Positions 48,301 through 61,600 of a stretch of 64,000 nt of DNA are shown in pieces (the first letter of the stretch is position 1; each line of letters starts with the position of its first letter). The DNA comes from Proteles cristata cristata. Its lineage: Eukaryota > Chordata > Mammalia > Carnivora > Hyaenidae. The notes below the pieces were generated by a model. It searched no databases, was not told the origin of the DNA, and worked only from the letters and a program-made list of their open reading frames with translations. The stretch is taken from positions 1 to 64,000 of the forward strand of contig JAESUZ010005167.1 in assembly GCA_017311185.1 (NCBI GenBank), read 5' to 3'. The translations under genes were made by a program, and so were the position numbers.

Positions 48301-51300
48301 CTGAAGATGTTAAGGCAAGATCTGATAAATATGTCTTTGCCATCATTTTACATCAACTTCCAAGTTTGATCCAAACCTTTGACCAAACCCATTAGCCTCA
48401 CCAGCACCACCCATTCCGTTGCCAGAAGAGTTGACATGAACCATCAGGAAATGAGTGACTTCCCCTTGTCTTTGGCCTCCAGTAAATTGTTTAAAGATAA
48501 ATAAGAGCACGAGGTAGCAGAAGGATAAATGATCCAGATGACAAGGCTAGGAGTGAGTTCTTAGCACTCTGGGCTGGGGTAGAGCATCCAAGACCTGACT
48601 GCAAGCTCTGTTGATACGTTGCCTTCCCCTAGTCTCAAGTTTCCTGCCCTGGAGCACTGCACTGCTGGTGGGGAGGCTCTGCTGCCAGAGGAGCAAGAGG
48701 AGTGGAGAAGACGCACAGGCCTTCTGCTCTACCAGGCCTACGGACAGTCAGAAACAGTAGGTAGACAGTCCTTTCTGGGCCCATCAGTGTGTGCTTAGCA
48801 ACGGAGCCCAGCATGTGTGTGCAGAGGCCCCACCCTGTTCACAGCATTGCCTGAAGACAATGGGAGGCTTCAGAGGTTTAGACTAATTTGCCCCAAATCG
48901 ATTTGCACAAACACATTTCACGGCTAATCAATTTGTCAAGAGGCCAATGTGCTGGAAACTATTGGATGAAAACTTTCAAAGGTGTCTAAGGACATGATGC
49001 CACTGTCCCTGTGATCATTAAGCTCTATGGAAATCACCAAGGGTAGAGAGATGGGAGGTTCTCTCCAGTAACAGGGAGGACACCATCCTCAAGTTCTGGC
49101 CACTTCACCATCACTACCTAGGGATGCAACCACAACACCAAGAGTCACTCCCAGAAGTTCATTTCTGGGTGTTTAGATGGACAGCACATAGGTTTGATTG
49201 TGGCACACTAGCTGGAGTGGAGGAGGGAGCAGAGACTTTCTGTATATACCAAACACACATACACACGTGCGAGCGCACACACACACACACACACACACAA
49301 TGATTCTCAAAGGCATCATTGAGCAGACATGTGGCAGGGCATTCAGAGTATCATGCATGACATAAACTACAAAACTTTTATCAATGACAGCAGAGGTACA
49401 TATCTCTCTTCCTACACATTCTCAAGCCATTTCTATTGCTGTACATGGCCCCTTCCCCAACTTCCTTATTATCCCCAAGGCTGACAGAGGGATGGCTGCC
49501 ATCTCAGGAGCTGCAGCAAAATGGCTGTTTTAGCCTCAGTTCACATACTTCACTGACTTTTTAAAGGGGGAAAATATGTTAAATAATCAGTTAATTGGTC
49601 TGCCTGCAGGCCTGAGAACGACTTAGATTCCACCCTTGCCGTGTATGTTTCATAGTTTATATTTGGACAAGGAGGAGGGTGGTAGAATGGGAAGTACCTA
49701 CACCATGACATACCTTTACATTAATTATTTGCAACAACAGACAGAATACCCCCTTATATCTGAGTGGTGCTTTATATCTCAAAACAATTTTATACCTACT
49801 GAGTCATCAAAGGAACATATTCCATATGCCTGTACTGTGAGCAGCAGCATAGCAAAGAGGAAAAGCTTCCCTTCCTAGGAACTCAGACACCAGTTCAACA
49901 TCAGCCTTGCCAATCACAGGTTCAAGACAATATGCATAGCATTGAACCTTCTAGAGTCTCTGCTTCTCCATCTCCAGGATGGGAATATAACCCAATCATG
50001 CTGGGTTGTATTAAGGGAAATGAAAGGATGTATATACGGCTCTGGCTACAATGTCCAACTACTTGTATATGCTCACCTTGCAGTTACTCTTGTGTTTAAG
50101 CAGATGTTGAATTAGAATGCTAGGGGGATGGAGTATAGAAGTGAATGGGGCAATCTCTATTATCAGGATGCTTGTTATCTACTGAAAGAAACACACAAGC
50201 AAAAATAGGTATAATGCTCTGATGACTATAATGAATGGATGGGGGAAAATAGGACAGAAGGATAATCCCCCAACTGACTTTTCTGGGGGCTGAATAATAG
50301 CTAGTAGTGGTTGTTTATTGAACTAACCTGATGTGCCTGGCACTGGGTGAAGAGTTTTCCATACACCAGGTACTGTGACAGGTAAGTGTTATAATTACCC
50401 ACCTTTAGGAGGAGAAATCAAAGAGGATTAATTGGCACACAACTGGAGTGAAGATTCATATCCATGAAACGAATACTAGCCTACTTAACTTTAGAAAAAA
50501 TGATATTTTAGAGTACCATAAAGGAGGAATGTGGGTCATCAGGGAAATAAAGGAGGTGGGGCAGTTCTTTAGCCAAGGGACCAACACAATCAGAGTTCTC
50601 TCAACACAGCGCTGAGTGAATGAGACAAGGTTCATGTCACTGTTCAACAGCCCCAAATGTTAATGGTTTCATGACCTTACACTAGCAAACGGACACATAT
50701 CTGACATACAGTGGGCATTCCACACCTCACATTACATGCCCACAGGTGCAGTGAACATCTGCTGACCAGAGTTGGGTCAATGCCTTGCACCTTACCTTGA
50801 ATCTGGGCCTTCTAGCTTCCCCACAAGGGCTCTTTGCACAGCCTCAAATGACCTTGGTGAGCAAGGATGCTGTGGATACTTCTTGATGCTTTGTAATCAG
50901 TCTGGACTCTTTGAGCAACACCATTTTCTTCTGTTGTAAACAGGGAATAAGTTGTGGCACTTTACGGGGAATGAAGATCAAGCCAGGTTCCATGGGGAAA
51001 GGCATCCTCCCCTTCGACATCCAGGTTTGGTCCTAAAGGCATTGGCTGGGAATAGTTAGGGTTCAGCTGGGATCAGAAGTTGTGACACCAGGTGACAGAA
51101 CCAGCTGTTCCTACCCCACTCCCCCGCCCCAGTTGCCATCCTTCCTCCTCTCCTCCTATTTTCCCTCTGATTTCCTCGGGAGGCTTCTTTTGAGAACTGC
51201 AGTATCCTGGACACGAATGCAGCTGAGCCTGGCAGCTGGAAGCTTCACACACAACAGCTGGGACCAGAGCACCTGGAGCACCTGGCTACTCTCTCCAGCA

Positions 51301-54300
51301 GCTGGTGCTTCTAGTTTTTCCTCACCTGTGTCTTCCAGCTTGCCGACACATTTGCAATGCTTGTATATCCATGAAACAAATAGACCCATGACATTGGCTT
51401 CACCATTTTCTGACTTCAAAGGCTTTTGACAGTTGTAATTTATTTTCTGACAGGGCTCCTCCCCCCACTTATTCTCAGCAGGTTCTCATGAATAGTCAGC
51501 TAATGTTCGGGTGGGGCATGTGTGTTGGGGTGGCCCTGCTGGGTGGGATTCACAGGCCTCTCGCTCCAGATCATTGATGACAAGGGCCACATCCTGCCGC
51601 TCAACACTGAAGGCAACATTGGCATCAGGATCAAGCCCACCAAGCCCATAGGCCTCTTCATGTGCTATGAAGTAAGTGGTGACCCTCACCTGGCCCCTTC
51701 CAGGCCCTGAAAATTCCTGCAGGGAGTGGTGTGGGTGCTGAGTGAGTGGGGACAATTAAACTCTGCACCCTGAGGCTTCTTCATACTCCCTTCATTCACT
51801 CCAATTCAGTGAAGCTTCTTCTTAAAAAAATTTTTCTTTATGTTTATTTGAGAGAGAGAGACGAGGGAGGGACAGAGATCAGGGAGACAGGGAATCCACA
51901 ACAGGCTCCAGGCTCTGAGCTGTCCACACAGAGCCCCAGAAAGGAGCTCGAACTCAGAAATCGTGAACTCATGACTTGAGCCGAAGTCGGAAGCGTAACC
52001 AATTGAGCCACCCAGGTGCCCCAATGAAGCGTCTTGTAATTAATCTCCAGTGTTCCCACATCCCTTCCTGTCCTAAGCCATCTGGCATTTCAGTGCTGAT
52101 GGGGGAGAATGATCTTTTACAGTTGAGAGTGCAAGCTTTAACTGGGTTCACATCCTAATAGTCCACTTACCAACGGGGTGTGCACATCTGTTAATATTAC
52201 TGAGCCTCCAGGGGGCACCTTTGTCTACACTTCACAAAGAAAGAATCTGCACATTGGAAGAGTTGTATGTCTTCCTCATGTCAAATAAATGGCAGCTCTA
52301 GGATTCAGCCCCACATCTTTTTGATCCCCAACCCGTATGTAAGAAATCCAGGGATTACATAAAACGGTGATAGACTCTAAGGATACCTGAGACTCTTACC
52401 CCGTCAAATCCAGGCCTGGTTAGTAGTGACCACTAGGTAGAAAATCTCAGCCTCCAAGATTGGCCAGGGGAGGGTGGACAGACCTTGAATTGATCTCAGA
52501 CCCATGTCCTTTCTCCACAGTAGCAACCATTCATGTCACTGTTGTCACTCTATGACCTGTGGCGGGGGGCGGGGGGGTCGGGGAGAGTGGGGCACTGCTT
52601 CTTTTGTGATATTATTGCCCAAAAGCAAATCTGCAGGCCCTAGCCTTTATTCACTGTAGCACAATATTAAATGTGTATAAAGGAAAGTTGTAAACAGAGA
52701 GGAATACATTTATAGTTCAGTGGTTCTCTGCCCTGCTTGCATATTAGAATCATTTGAGGAGTTTTCAAAATATTAATTTTTGGATCGATCCACAGAGATT
52801 CTGATTAAATTAAATTGGGAAGGTCCAAAGCGATGACATTTTTTTCTTAATTGGAAATAACATATTTTGTTTTACTAAGATTTCCTCAGTCAATGCCCAC
52901 ACCTATGTATGTTCATCTTTTTACATGCTTTCATGACTCTATGTTGTTGCCCAGCAACTAAGATTTGCTTGCTTTTTTCCTCTATTTTCTTTTATTGAGA
53001 TAAAACATATATAACATAGAAGTTACCCTTTTCGCCATTTGTACGCACACAATTCAGTGGCATTGGGTAAATTCACAATATTGTCCAACAATTATCACCA
53101 TGCATCTGCAAAATTTTTCTCAACCCGACTAGAAACTCTGTTGTCTTTAAAACACCTTGCTCTTCATCATATTCCTAGCATTTTGTAACTTTTATGTACT
53201 TTTTGGCTTTAAGAATATGCGTATTTTAGGGATGCCTGGGTGGCTCAATTGGTAAGCATCTGACTTCCACTCAGGTCATGATCTCATGGTTTGTGAGTTC
53301 AGTCCCCATGTTGGGCTCTGTGCTGACAACTCAGAGCCTGGATTCTGCTTCAGATTCTGTGTCTCCCTACCTCTCTGCCCTCCCCTATTTGCCCTCTGTC
53401 TCTCTCTCTCTCTCCAACATAAATAAAGCTTAAAAAAATACTAAAAAAAAGAACTGGCCTATTTTAGGCACCTCAATTAAGTGAAATTGTACAACATTTG
53501 CCTTTTTGCGTATGGCTTAATTTCACTTAACACAGGTTTTCAAGGCTACTCCATGTCATAGCATGTAATCACATGTCATTTTTAAAATATTTTATATTTA
53601 TATTTTATAGTTTATTGTCAAGCTGGTTTCCATATAATACCCACTGCTCATCCCCACATGTGCCTTCATCCATGCCCATCACCCATTTTCCCCTCTCCGT
53701 CACCCCCATCACCTCTCAGTTTGTTCTCGGCATTCAAGAGACTCTCATGGTTTGCCTCCCTCCCTCTCTCCAACTATTTTCTCCCCTTCTCCTCCCCATG
53801 GTACTCTCTTAAGTTTCTCCTGATCCACTTATAAAGGAAAACATATTGTATCTCTCCTTTACTGCCTGCCTTATTTCGCTCAGCATAACACCCTAGAGTT
53901 CTATCCACATTGCTACACGTGGCCAGATTTCATTCTTTCTCATTGCCATGTAGTATTCCATTGTATAGATAAACCATATCTTCTTGATCCATTCATCAGT
54001 TGATGGACATATAAGCTCTTTCCATGATTTGGCTATACTTGAAAGTGCTGCTATGAACATTGGGGTATATATCTGCCTCTGTGCATCAGCACTCCTGTAT
54101 CCCTTGGGTAAATTCCTAGCAGTGCCAGTGCTGGGTCCTAGGGGCGTTCTAGAGTTAATTTTTTGAGGGGCCATCACAGTGTTTTCCATAGGGGCTGCAC
54201 CAGTTTACATTCCTACCAACAGTGTAGGAGGGTGCCCATTTCTCCACATCCTCGCCAGCATCTAGAGTCTCCTGATTTGTTTATTTTAGCCATTCTCATT

Positions 54301-55589
54301 GGCATGGGGTGGTATCTCATTGGTTTTGACTTCTTTTCCTTGATGACGAGTGACACTGATCATTGGTTCATGTGTCTGTTGGCCATCTGGATGTCCTCGT
54401 TAGAGAAGTGTCTGTTCATGTCTTCTGCCCATTTCTTCATGGGATTTTTTTTTTTCAGGTGTGGAGTTTAGTGAGTTCCTTATAGATTTTGGGTACTAAC
54501 CCTTTATCCGATATGTCCTTTGCACCTATTTTTTCTCATTCTGTCCGTTGCCTGTTAGTTTTATGGAATGTTTCCTTTGCCCTGCAGAAGCTTTTTATCT
54601 CATGAGGTCCCAATAGTTCATTTTTGCTCTTGATTCTCTTGCCTTTAGGGATGTGTCAAGTAGGAAAGTGCTGCAGTTGAAGTCAAGGAGGTTGTTTCCT
54701 GCTTTGTCCTCTAAGGTTTTGATGGCTTCCTGTCTCAATTCAGGTCCTTCATCCATTTTGGGTTTATCTTTGTGTATGGTGTAAGAAAGTGGTCTAGTTT
54801 AATTCTTTTGCATGGTGGTGTCCACTTTTTCCAGCACCTTCTTTTATTTTTTTTATTTTTTTTAAAATGTTTTATTTATTTCTAGGAGAGAGAGAGAAAA
54901 ACAGCGTGAACAGGGGAGGGTTAGAGAGAGAGGGAGTCACAGACTGAAACAGGCTCCAGGCTCTGAGCTGGCACTCAGCACAGAGCCCGACGCTGGGCTC
55001 GAACCCACGAACCGCGAGATCATGACCTAAGCGAAAGTCGGACGCTTAACCGACTAAGCCACCCAGGCGCCCCTCCAGCACCTTCTTTTAAAGAGGCTGT
55101 CTTTTTTCCATTGAATACTGTTTTCTGCTTTGTCAACAATTAATTGGCCAAACATTTGTGGGTCCAATTCTGGGTTCTCTATTCTATTCCTTTAGTCTAT
55201 GTACCTGGTCTTGTGCCAACACCATACTGTCTTGATGACTACAGCTTTGTAGTAGAGGCTAAAGTCTGGGATAGTAATGCTTCCCATTTTGGTATTCTTC
55301 ATCAGTACTACTTTGGCTATTCGGAGTCTTTTTTGGTTGCATACAAATTTTAGGATAGTTTGTTCTAACTTTTAGAAGTATGCTGGTGCAATTTTGATTG
55401 GAATTTCATTGAGTGTGTAGATTGCTTTGGGTAGTAATTATATTTTAACTATATTTTTTCTTCTGATTCATGAGCATGGAATGTTTTCCCATTTCTTTGT
55501 GTATTCTTTAATTTCCTTTATATGTTTTCTATAGTTTTCATCATACAGATCTTTCACATCTTTGGTTAGGTTTATTCTTAGGTATTTTA

Positions 55590-55647
<58 letters not shown>

Positions 55648-58600
55648 TGTGTGCAATTGTGAATAGGTCCCATTTCTTGATTTCTCTTTCTGTTGCTTCA
55701 TTTTTGGTGTATAAAAATGTGCCAATATCTGTATGCTGATTTTGTACCCTTCGACTTTGCTGAATTCATGCATCAGTTCTAGCAGATTTTTGGTGGAGTC
55801 TGTCGAGTTTTCCATGTAGAGTATCATGTCGTCTGCGAAAAGTGAAAATTTGACTTCTTTGCTAATTCTTATGCCTTTTATTTACTTTCGTTGTCTGATT
55901 ATTGCCACCAAGTCTTCTAGCACTATGTTCAACAGCAGTGGTGAGAGTGGACATCCCTGTCGTGTTCCTGATCTCAGGGGAAAAGCTCTGTTTTTCCCTG
56001 TTGATGATGATGTTAGTGGAGGGCTTCTCATAGATGGCTTTTATGATGTTTAAATAAGTTCCTTCTATTCTGAATTTCTCTAGGGTCTTCATCAAGATAA
56101 GGTGTTGTATTTTGTCAAATTCTTTTTTTTGCATTCATCGACAGGATCATACGACTTTTATATTTTCTTTTGTTAATCTGATGTATTACATTGGTTGATT
56201 TGTGAATATTTAACCAACCCTGTAATCCAGGGTTGAATCTCACTGGATTATGGTGAATAATTCTTTTTATATGCTGTTGTATTCGATTTGCAAGTATCTT
56301 GTTGAGGATTTTTTATCAGTATTTATCAAGGATATTAGCCTGTATTTCTTTTCTTTTGCTGGGTCTCTGGTTTGGGAATCGAAGTGATGCTGGCCTTCGT
56401 AGAATGAGTCTGGAAGTTTTCGATTTCTATTTTTTGGAATAGTTTGAAAAGAATGGGTATAAACCGTGATTTAAATGTCTGGTAGAATTCCCCAGAGAAG
56501 CCATCTGACCTAGGGCTCTTATTTGTTGGGAGATTTTTAATAATGGACTCAATTTCATCACTAGTTATGGGTCTGTTCAGATTTCCTACCTCTTCCTTTT
56601 TGAATTTTGGTAGTGCGTGTGTGTTTAGGAATTTATCCAATTTTTAAATTGTCCAGTTTATTGGCATATAATTTTGCATAGTATTCCCTGATAATTGCTG
56701 GTATTTCTGTGGGGTTGGTTGTAGTAAATACATTTTCATTCACGATTTCCCCTATTTTGGTGTTCTCTCTTTTCTTTTTGAGAAGCTTGGCTAGAGGTTT
56801 ATCAATTTTGTTTATTTTTTCAAAAAACAATTCTTGGTTTCATTGATCGGTTCAACTTTTTTTTTAATTCAATATTGTTTATTTCTGCCCTGCTATTTAT
56901 TATTTCTATTCTTCTGCTGGGTTTTGGGTGCTCTTTCTGCTCTGCTTCTAGTTCTTTTAGGTACGCTGTTAGATTTTGTATTTGTAGTTTTTCTAATTTC
57001 TTGAAATAGGCTTAAACTTTCCTCTTAGGGTGGCCTTTGCTGTGTCCCAAAGAGTTTGGTTTGTTGTGTTTTCATTTTCATTTGTTTCCTTATATTTTTA
57101 AATGTCTTCTATAATTGCCTGATTGGCCTATTCATTCCTTAGTAGGGTGTTCTTTAACCTCCATGGTTTTGGAGGTTTTCCAGACTGTAATTGATTTCAA
57201 GTTTCATAGCATTGTGATCTGAAAGTGTGCAGGGTATGATCTCAATTCTTTCATATTTATTGAGGGCTGGTTTATGTCCCAGTATGTGATCTCTCTTGGA
57301 GAATGTGTCATGCACACTTGAGAAGAAAGTGAATTCCATAGTTTCCGTATGTACAGTTATAAATATATCTGTCAAATCCATCTGCTCCAATGTGTCTTGT
57401 GATTTTCTGTCTAGTTGATCTATCCATTGCTATAAGTGGAGTTTTAAAGTCCCCTGCTAATAGCACATTCTTATCCATAAGATTGTTTCTGTTTGTTATT
57501 GTTTTATGTATTTGGGTGCTGCTGAATTCATTGCATAGATATTTATAATTGTGAGCTCTTCCTGATGCATAGACCCGGTAATTATTACATAATGCCCTTC
57601 CTCATCCCTTGTTACTGTCTTTAATATAACGTCCAGTTTGTCTGATATAAGTATGAGTACTCCGGCCTTCTTTTGACTTCCAGTAGCATGACAGATATTT
57701 CTCATTCCCTTACTTTCAATCCAAAAGTGTCCTCAAAGATTTCTTGCCATTACTTTCTGGCCTACCAAGTTTCAGCAGATAGATCTACACTACTCTGATA
57801 GGTCTCCCTTTGTAGAATCGGGTCCTTTTATCCCTAACTGCCTTCAGAATTCTCTCTCTGTCCTTGTATTTTGCCAGTTTCACTACGATATGTTGTGCAG
57901 AAGATCGATTTAAGTTACATCTGAGGGGAGTCTTCTGTGCCTCCTGGATTTCAAAGTCTGTTTCCTTCCCCACATTGGGGAAGTTCTCTGCTATGATTTG
58001 TTCAAGTACTCCTTCAGTGCCTTTCTCTTTTTCTTCCTCTTCTGGACTTCCTATGATAGGGATATTGTTCCGTTTGATTTTATCACTCAGTTCTCCTTTT
58101 GTGCTCCTGTTTCAGATATCTCTCTTTTTCTCAGCTTCCTATTTTTCTATAATTGTGTCTTCTAATCCACCTATTCTCCTCTCTGCTTCTTCAGTCCGTG
58201 CATTGGACGCCTCCATTTTATTATGCACCTCATTTATAGCATATTTTAATTCATCACAACCATATTAAGCTATATGTTGTACGTATAGCATCGTCACAGG
58301 GTCCCCCGTGGCACATCGTCCTATCCATAATTGACCACTTCAAATTACGAATTTGTCCAGAGACCGAGAAATAGACAGAAATATACCAGACACCTAGAAA
58401 CAAATAAATAGGTTTTTAGCGGCTGGTTGACCCTTCGGTTTGGGGGTGCTGGGGGGGTCTTGGGGAATCCCAGAGGAGCCCCCCCAAAAGTTATGCCTGA
58501 AGCGCAAGTAGGGTTTTTGGGGTAAGGGATGAGGGTGTTACAGTGCACACGTTGTACGTATAGCATCATCACATAAGCACCAATTACAGTTGTATAGAAC

Positions 58601-61600
58601 CCATGGTAACAGCTTTGACCATTCAGTATCTGTGAGGTGTTCATTACTTTTGGTGGGATCCAATCATGACTTTTGAGAATCCTTTGAAAATGACCAATTA
58701 TGAGGTGAGTCAAAGGGACCACGTGGGGTTCAGGCAAGATGTGAGTAATTGGCTAGTTTGTACAAAATAACTGTTTGCAGTTCCCAGCCCTGACTCAAAC
58801 CACAGGAATGTGTTTTTTTGATTAGCTGATCTCAAGGCGGTTCGAGGATGGCTTCAGCCTTCAGCAGTCTGAGGCTTTTCCTGCAACTGGGGCTACGTGC
58901 ACCCCGAGGTTGCCTCTTAATAATCTCGAAATGATGTTACTTAGGCTCTTCACTCTGCACCTGCAAGTACTGTTATCTTAAAGAGGCTTATTGACTGTCC
59001 AGGGCCTGTCCATTCAGGTACAGTTCTTTTAATGGTGTCTCTTGGTCTCTCTTGTTGAGACTTTGGTTATTTTACTTCCCTACTCATAGTATTAGTTGGG
59101 ACTCTCCATCCTGTGTACTTTGGCTTGTTTCTTGTGGTCGCCCTGGAAAGGAAAACAGACAGAAAAACAAATAGGGAACAAAAGCACGCACAGCACAGAC
59201 AAATCAAATAAATCAGTAAGCCAAAAGGGAAAAAAGAAAAAAAATAAAACAGCAAAAGACAAGGACAGTGTAAAAGCATAAAACCAGAAATCCCATCTAC
59301 AAATAAGAGTAGTGTGCTGATGGAGAAGCACATATAAAAAGAGGAATAACAGGGGTGGGGAGAAAGAGAAGTTGAACATTGACCAGGTAGAGAGACTAAA
59401 AGGCTTACTTCACATAAAGAGAAAGGAGATTACAGCAGCAGGTAAGAATAGAAAAGGAAAGAAAGAAGAAAAGAAGAAGGAAGTAAAACGAAGATAGTGT
59501 TACGAAGATAGAGAAAGTATATAGTCTGATTATTTCAGAGAGAAAGGAAGGTAACGATGAAGATAGAACATGCATCAAGCGAATGGATTATATATGCCTG
59601 TTTAAGCGAACCTATGTGTTGATCTTGGGGGACGGGCTGCTTCTGTATCCAGGCTCAGATATCCAAGCAACTATATAAGGAGGATGGGCGTGATTTGTGT
59701 AGGTGAGACTAGCCTCCACTATGAGTCCCCCAGCCCCACCTCGGTGGTTGTGGGGAGAAAGATGGCAACCCTCCTCCCAACCAGATGTTGTACAGCACTC
59801 TTTTGGGTCTGATCTCACTGTGCCCGGATACAGCCAAGGTGGGCTGTGTTTCATATCCCGCTCCCAGCCTCATTTCCAGATCTTACTCAGTTTGTGATAA
59901 TAATACCGCCTGGAGTGTAATCCCACAGGCCCAGGTGCTTTCTACCAGGGGATCAGGGAATTGAGTGTGGGACTGGCTCCTCTTGAATCCTACTGTAACT
60001 TCAATCCTCCGGCTCATGGCCCAAAGAAATCTACATGGCTAGAGGCAGGATTTCTCTCCCAAAGCCCTGCAGCTAGAAATGGGATGATATAATTTTTCTC
60101 TGTCCCGGTTGAGCTTTTTTCTCCCTCCCAGGGACCGTTCTAAGATTCCCCAGCCGCTTTATTTTCTTCTTTTTCTCTCTCTGCAAATGGGGCTTCCTCT
60201 CCCTGCCCCCACCCCCCGCCATGCCTTCTTGCGCAGGCCCGTTTCTTTCTTCCCCAGTTCACATTTATGCACCTATTAGGGCTGTCTTTCTAGTGAACTC
60301 AGTCTCTTTTCCTCCCAGCCTCTTGTGGTTCAGAGATGTTTGGCTTCATTCCTTCTTTGTTTGAAAGATGCAGGCAGGAGATAGAGAACTCCCTACTTCT
60401 CCACCATCTTTCTGTCCCTCTTAACCAGAATAAAACCTCAAATGTCATTTTTTAATGCCAAATGATATTCCATTATATGTCCTAAATTTTGTATATCCAT
60501 AAATTTTGCAATAGACATTTGGTTTATTTCCACGTTTGGCTACTGTGAGTAATGCAGTGATGAACATTGGCGTCCAAGCATCTCTTTGAGTTCCTGCTTT
60601 CACTTCTTTTGGGTAGTTACCCAAGGTGGAATTGCTGGATCATAGGTAATTTTATATTTAAATTTTTGAGGCATTTTCAAAATGTTTGCCACATGTGACT
60701 ATACCATTTTGTATTTCCATCAGCAATGTACAAGTGTTCCAATTTCCCCATATCCTTGCCAATATTTGTTATTTTCAGGTTTGTTTTTATGTATACAATG
60801 GTTATTTTAATGGGTATGAAGTGATATAGTATCTCATTGAGGTTTTGATTTGCATCTCCCTAATGACTAAGGATGTAGAGCATCTATCCATATTCATATT
60901 CTTTTTTCAAACAACTTCTTAAGTCTATTTATTTTTGAGAGAGTGAGCAGGGGAGGAACAGAGAGACAAAGAGAGAAAAGAAATCCCAAGCAGGCCCTGC
61001 ATGGGTAGTGTGGAGCCTGCTGTGGACCTCAATCTCACAAAATGTGAAATCATGAGCGAGCTGAACTTCAGCCTGAGCTGAATCACGATCTGAAGTCAGA
61101 CGCTTAACCGACTGGGACGCCCAGGCCCCCTTTCATATTCTTATTAATCATCTGTGTATCTTCTCTGGCCAATTGTCTATTGAAGTTCTTTGCCTACTTT
61201 TAAAGTTGGGTTTTTGTTGGATTTTTGTTGTAAAATTTGTAACATTTTAAAACTTTGATAAGAATCATTTAATCTATGTTTTCTTTTGTTTCATGTGCTT
61301 TTGGTGTCATAGTCAACAAACAGTTGCCAAAAACAAAATCATGAAGACTTTCCCCTATGTCTTCTTCTAAAGTTCCAGAATTTCAGTTCTTATGTTTAGG
61401 TATTTGACCCATTTTGAGTTAATTTGTGTGTGTGCCATATGGCAGTTTCATTCATTTGCATGTGGACTGCCTAGTTTCTCTGTGGCATTTGTTGAAAAGA
61501 TCGACTTTCCCACTGTAAGGTCTTGGCATTCTTGCATGAAATCCAGTTGGAAGGGAACCTGAAAAGAGATATCATTCAATGTTTTAAAAATGTTAATGAG

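Larger units (their letters stand above)
53588..60438 (-). mobile_element. Near full-length LINE-1 in ACSM1 intron 9
   Basis: Minus-strand order: 5' end near 60415 (complement of CCATCTTTCTGTCCCTC), 5'UTR of about 1.4 kb, ORF1 C-terminal remnant at 57785-57973 ([19 protein letters not shown]), ORF2 endonuclease at 57154-57705, reverse transcriptase around 55468-56640 and the 3'UTR ending at about 53590. Flanks acatgtcattttt (53571) and aaatgtcattttt (60440) are the probable target duplication, but about 20 bases near 60421-60440 are ambiguous. The element is broken by many frameshifts, an inserted SINE, a (GT)n expansion and a foreign segment in ORF1. Confidence 0.9.
52985..61555 (-). mobile_element. 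Ancient LINE-1 split into four pieces by later insertions
   Basis: Pieces 52985-53228, 53451-53585, 60439-60903 and 61132-61555 are collinear parts of one old minus-strand L1 (TTATTGAGATAAAACATATA; then TCACTTAACACAGGTTTTCA; then GATATTCCATTATATGTCCT; then CAATTGTCTATTGAAGTTCT). They are separated by a SINE, a near full-length L1 and another SINE. This gives a clear relative age order. Confidence 0.8.
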
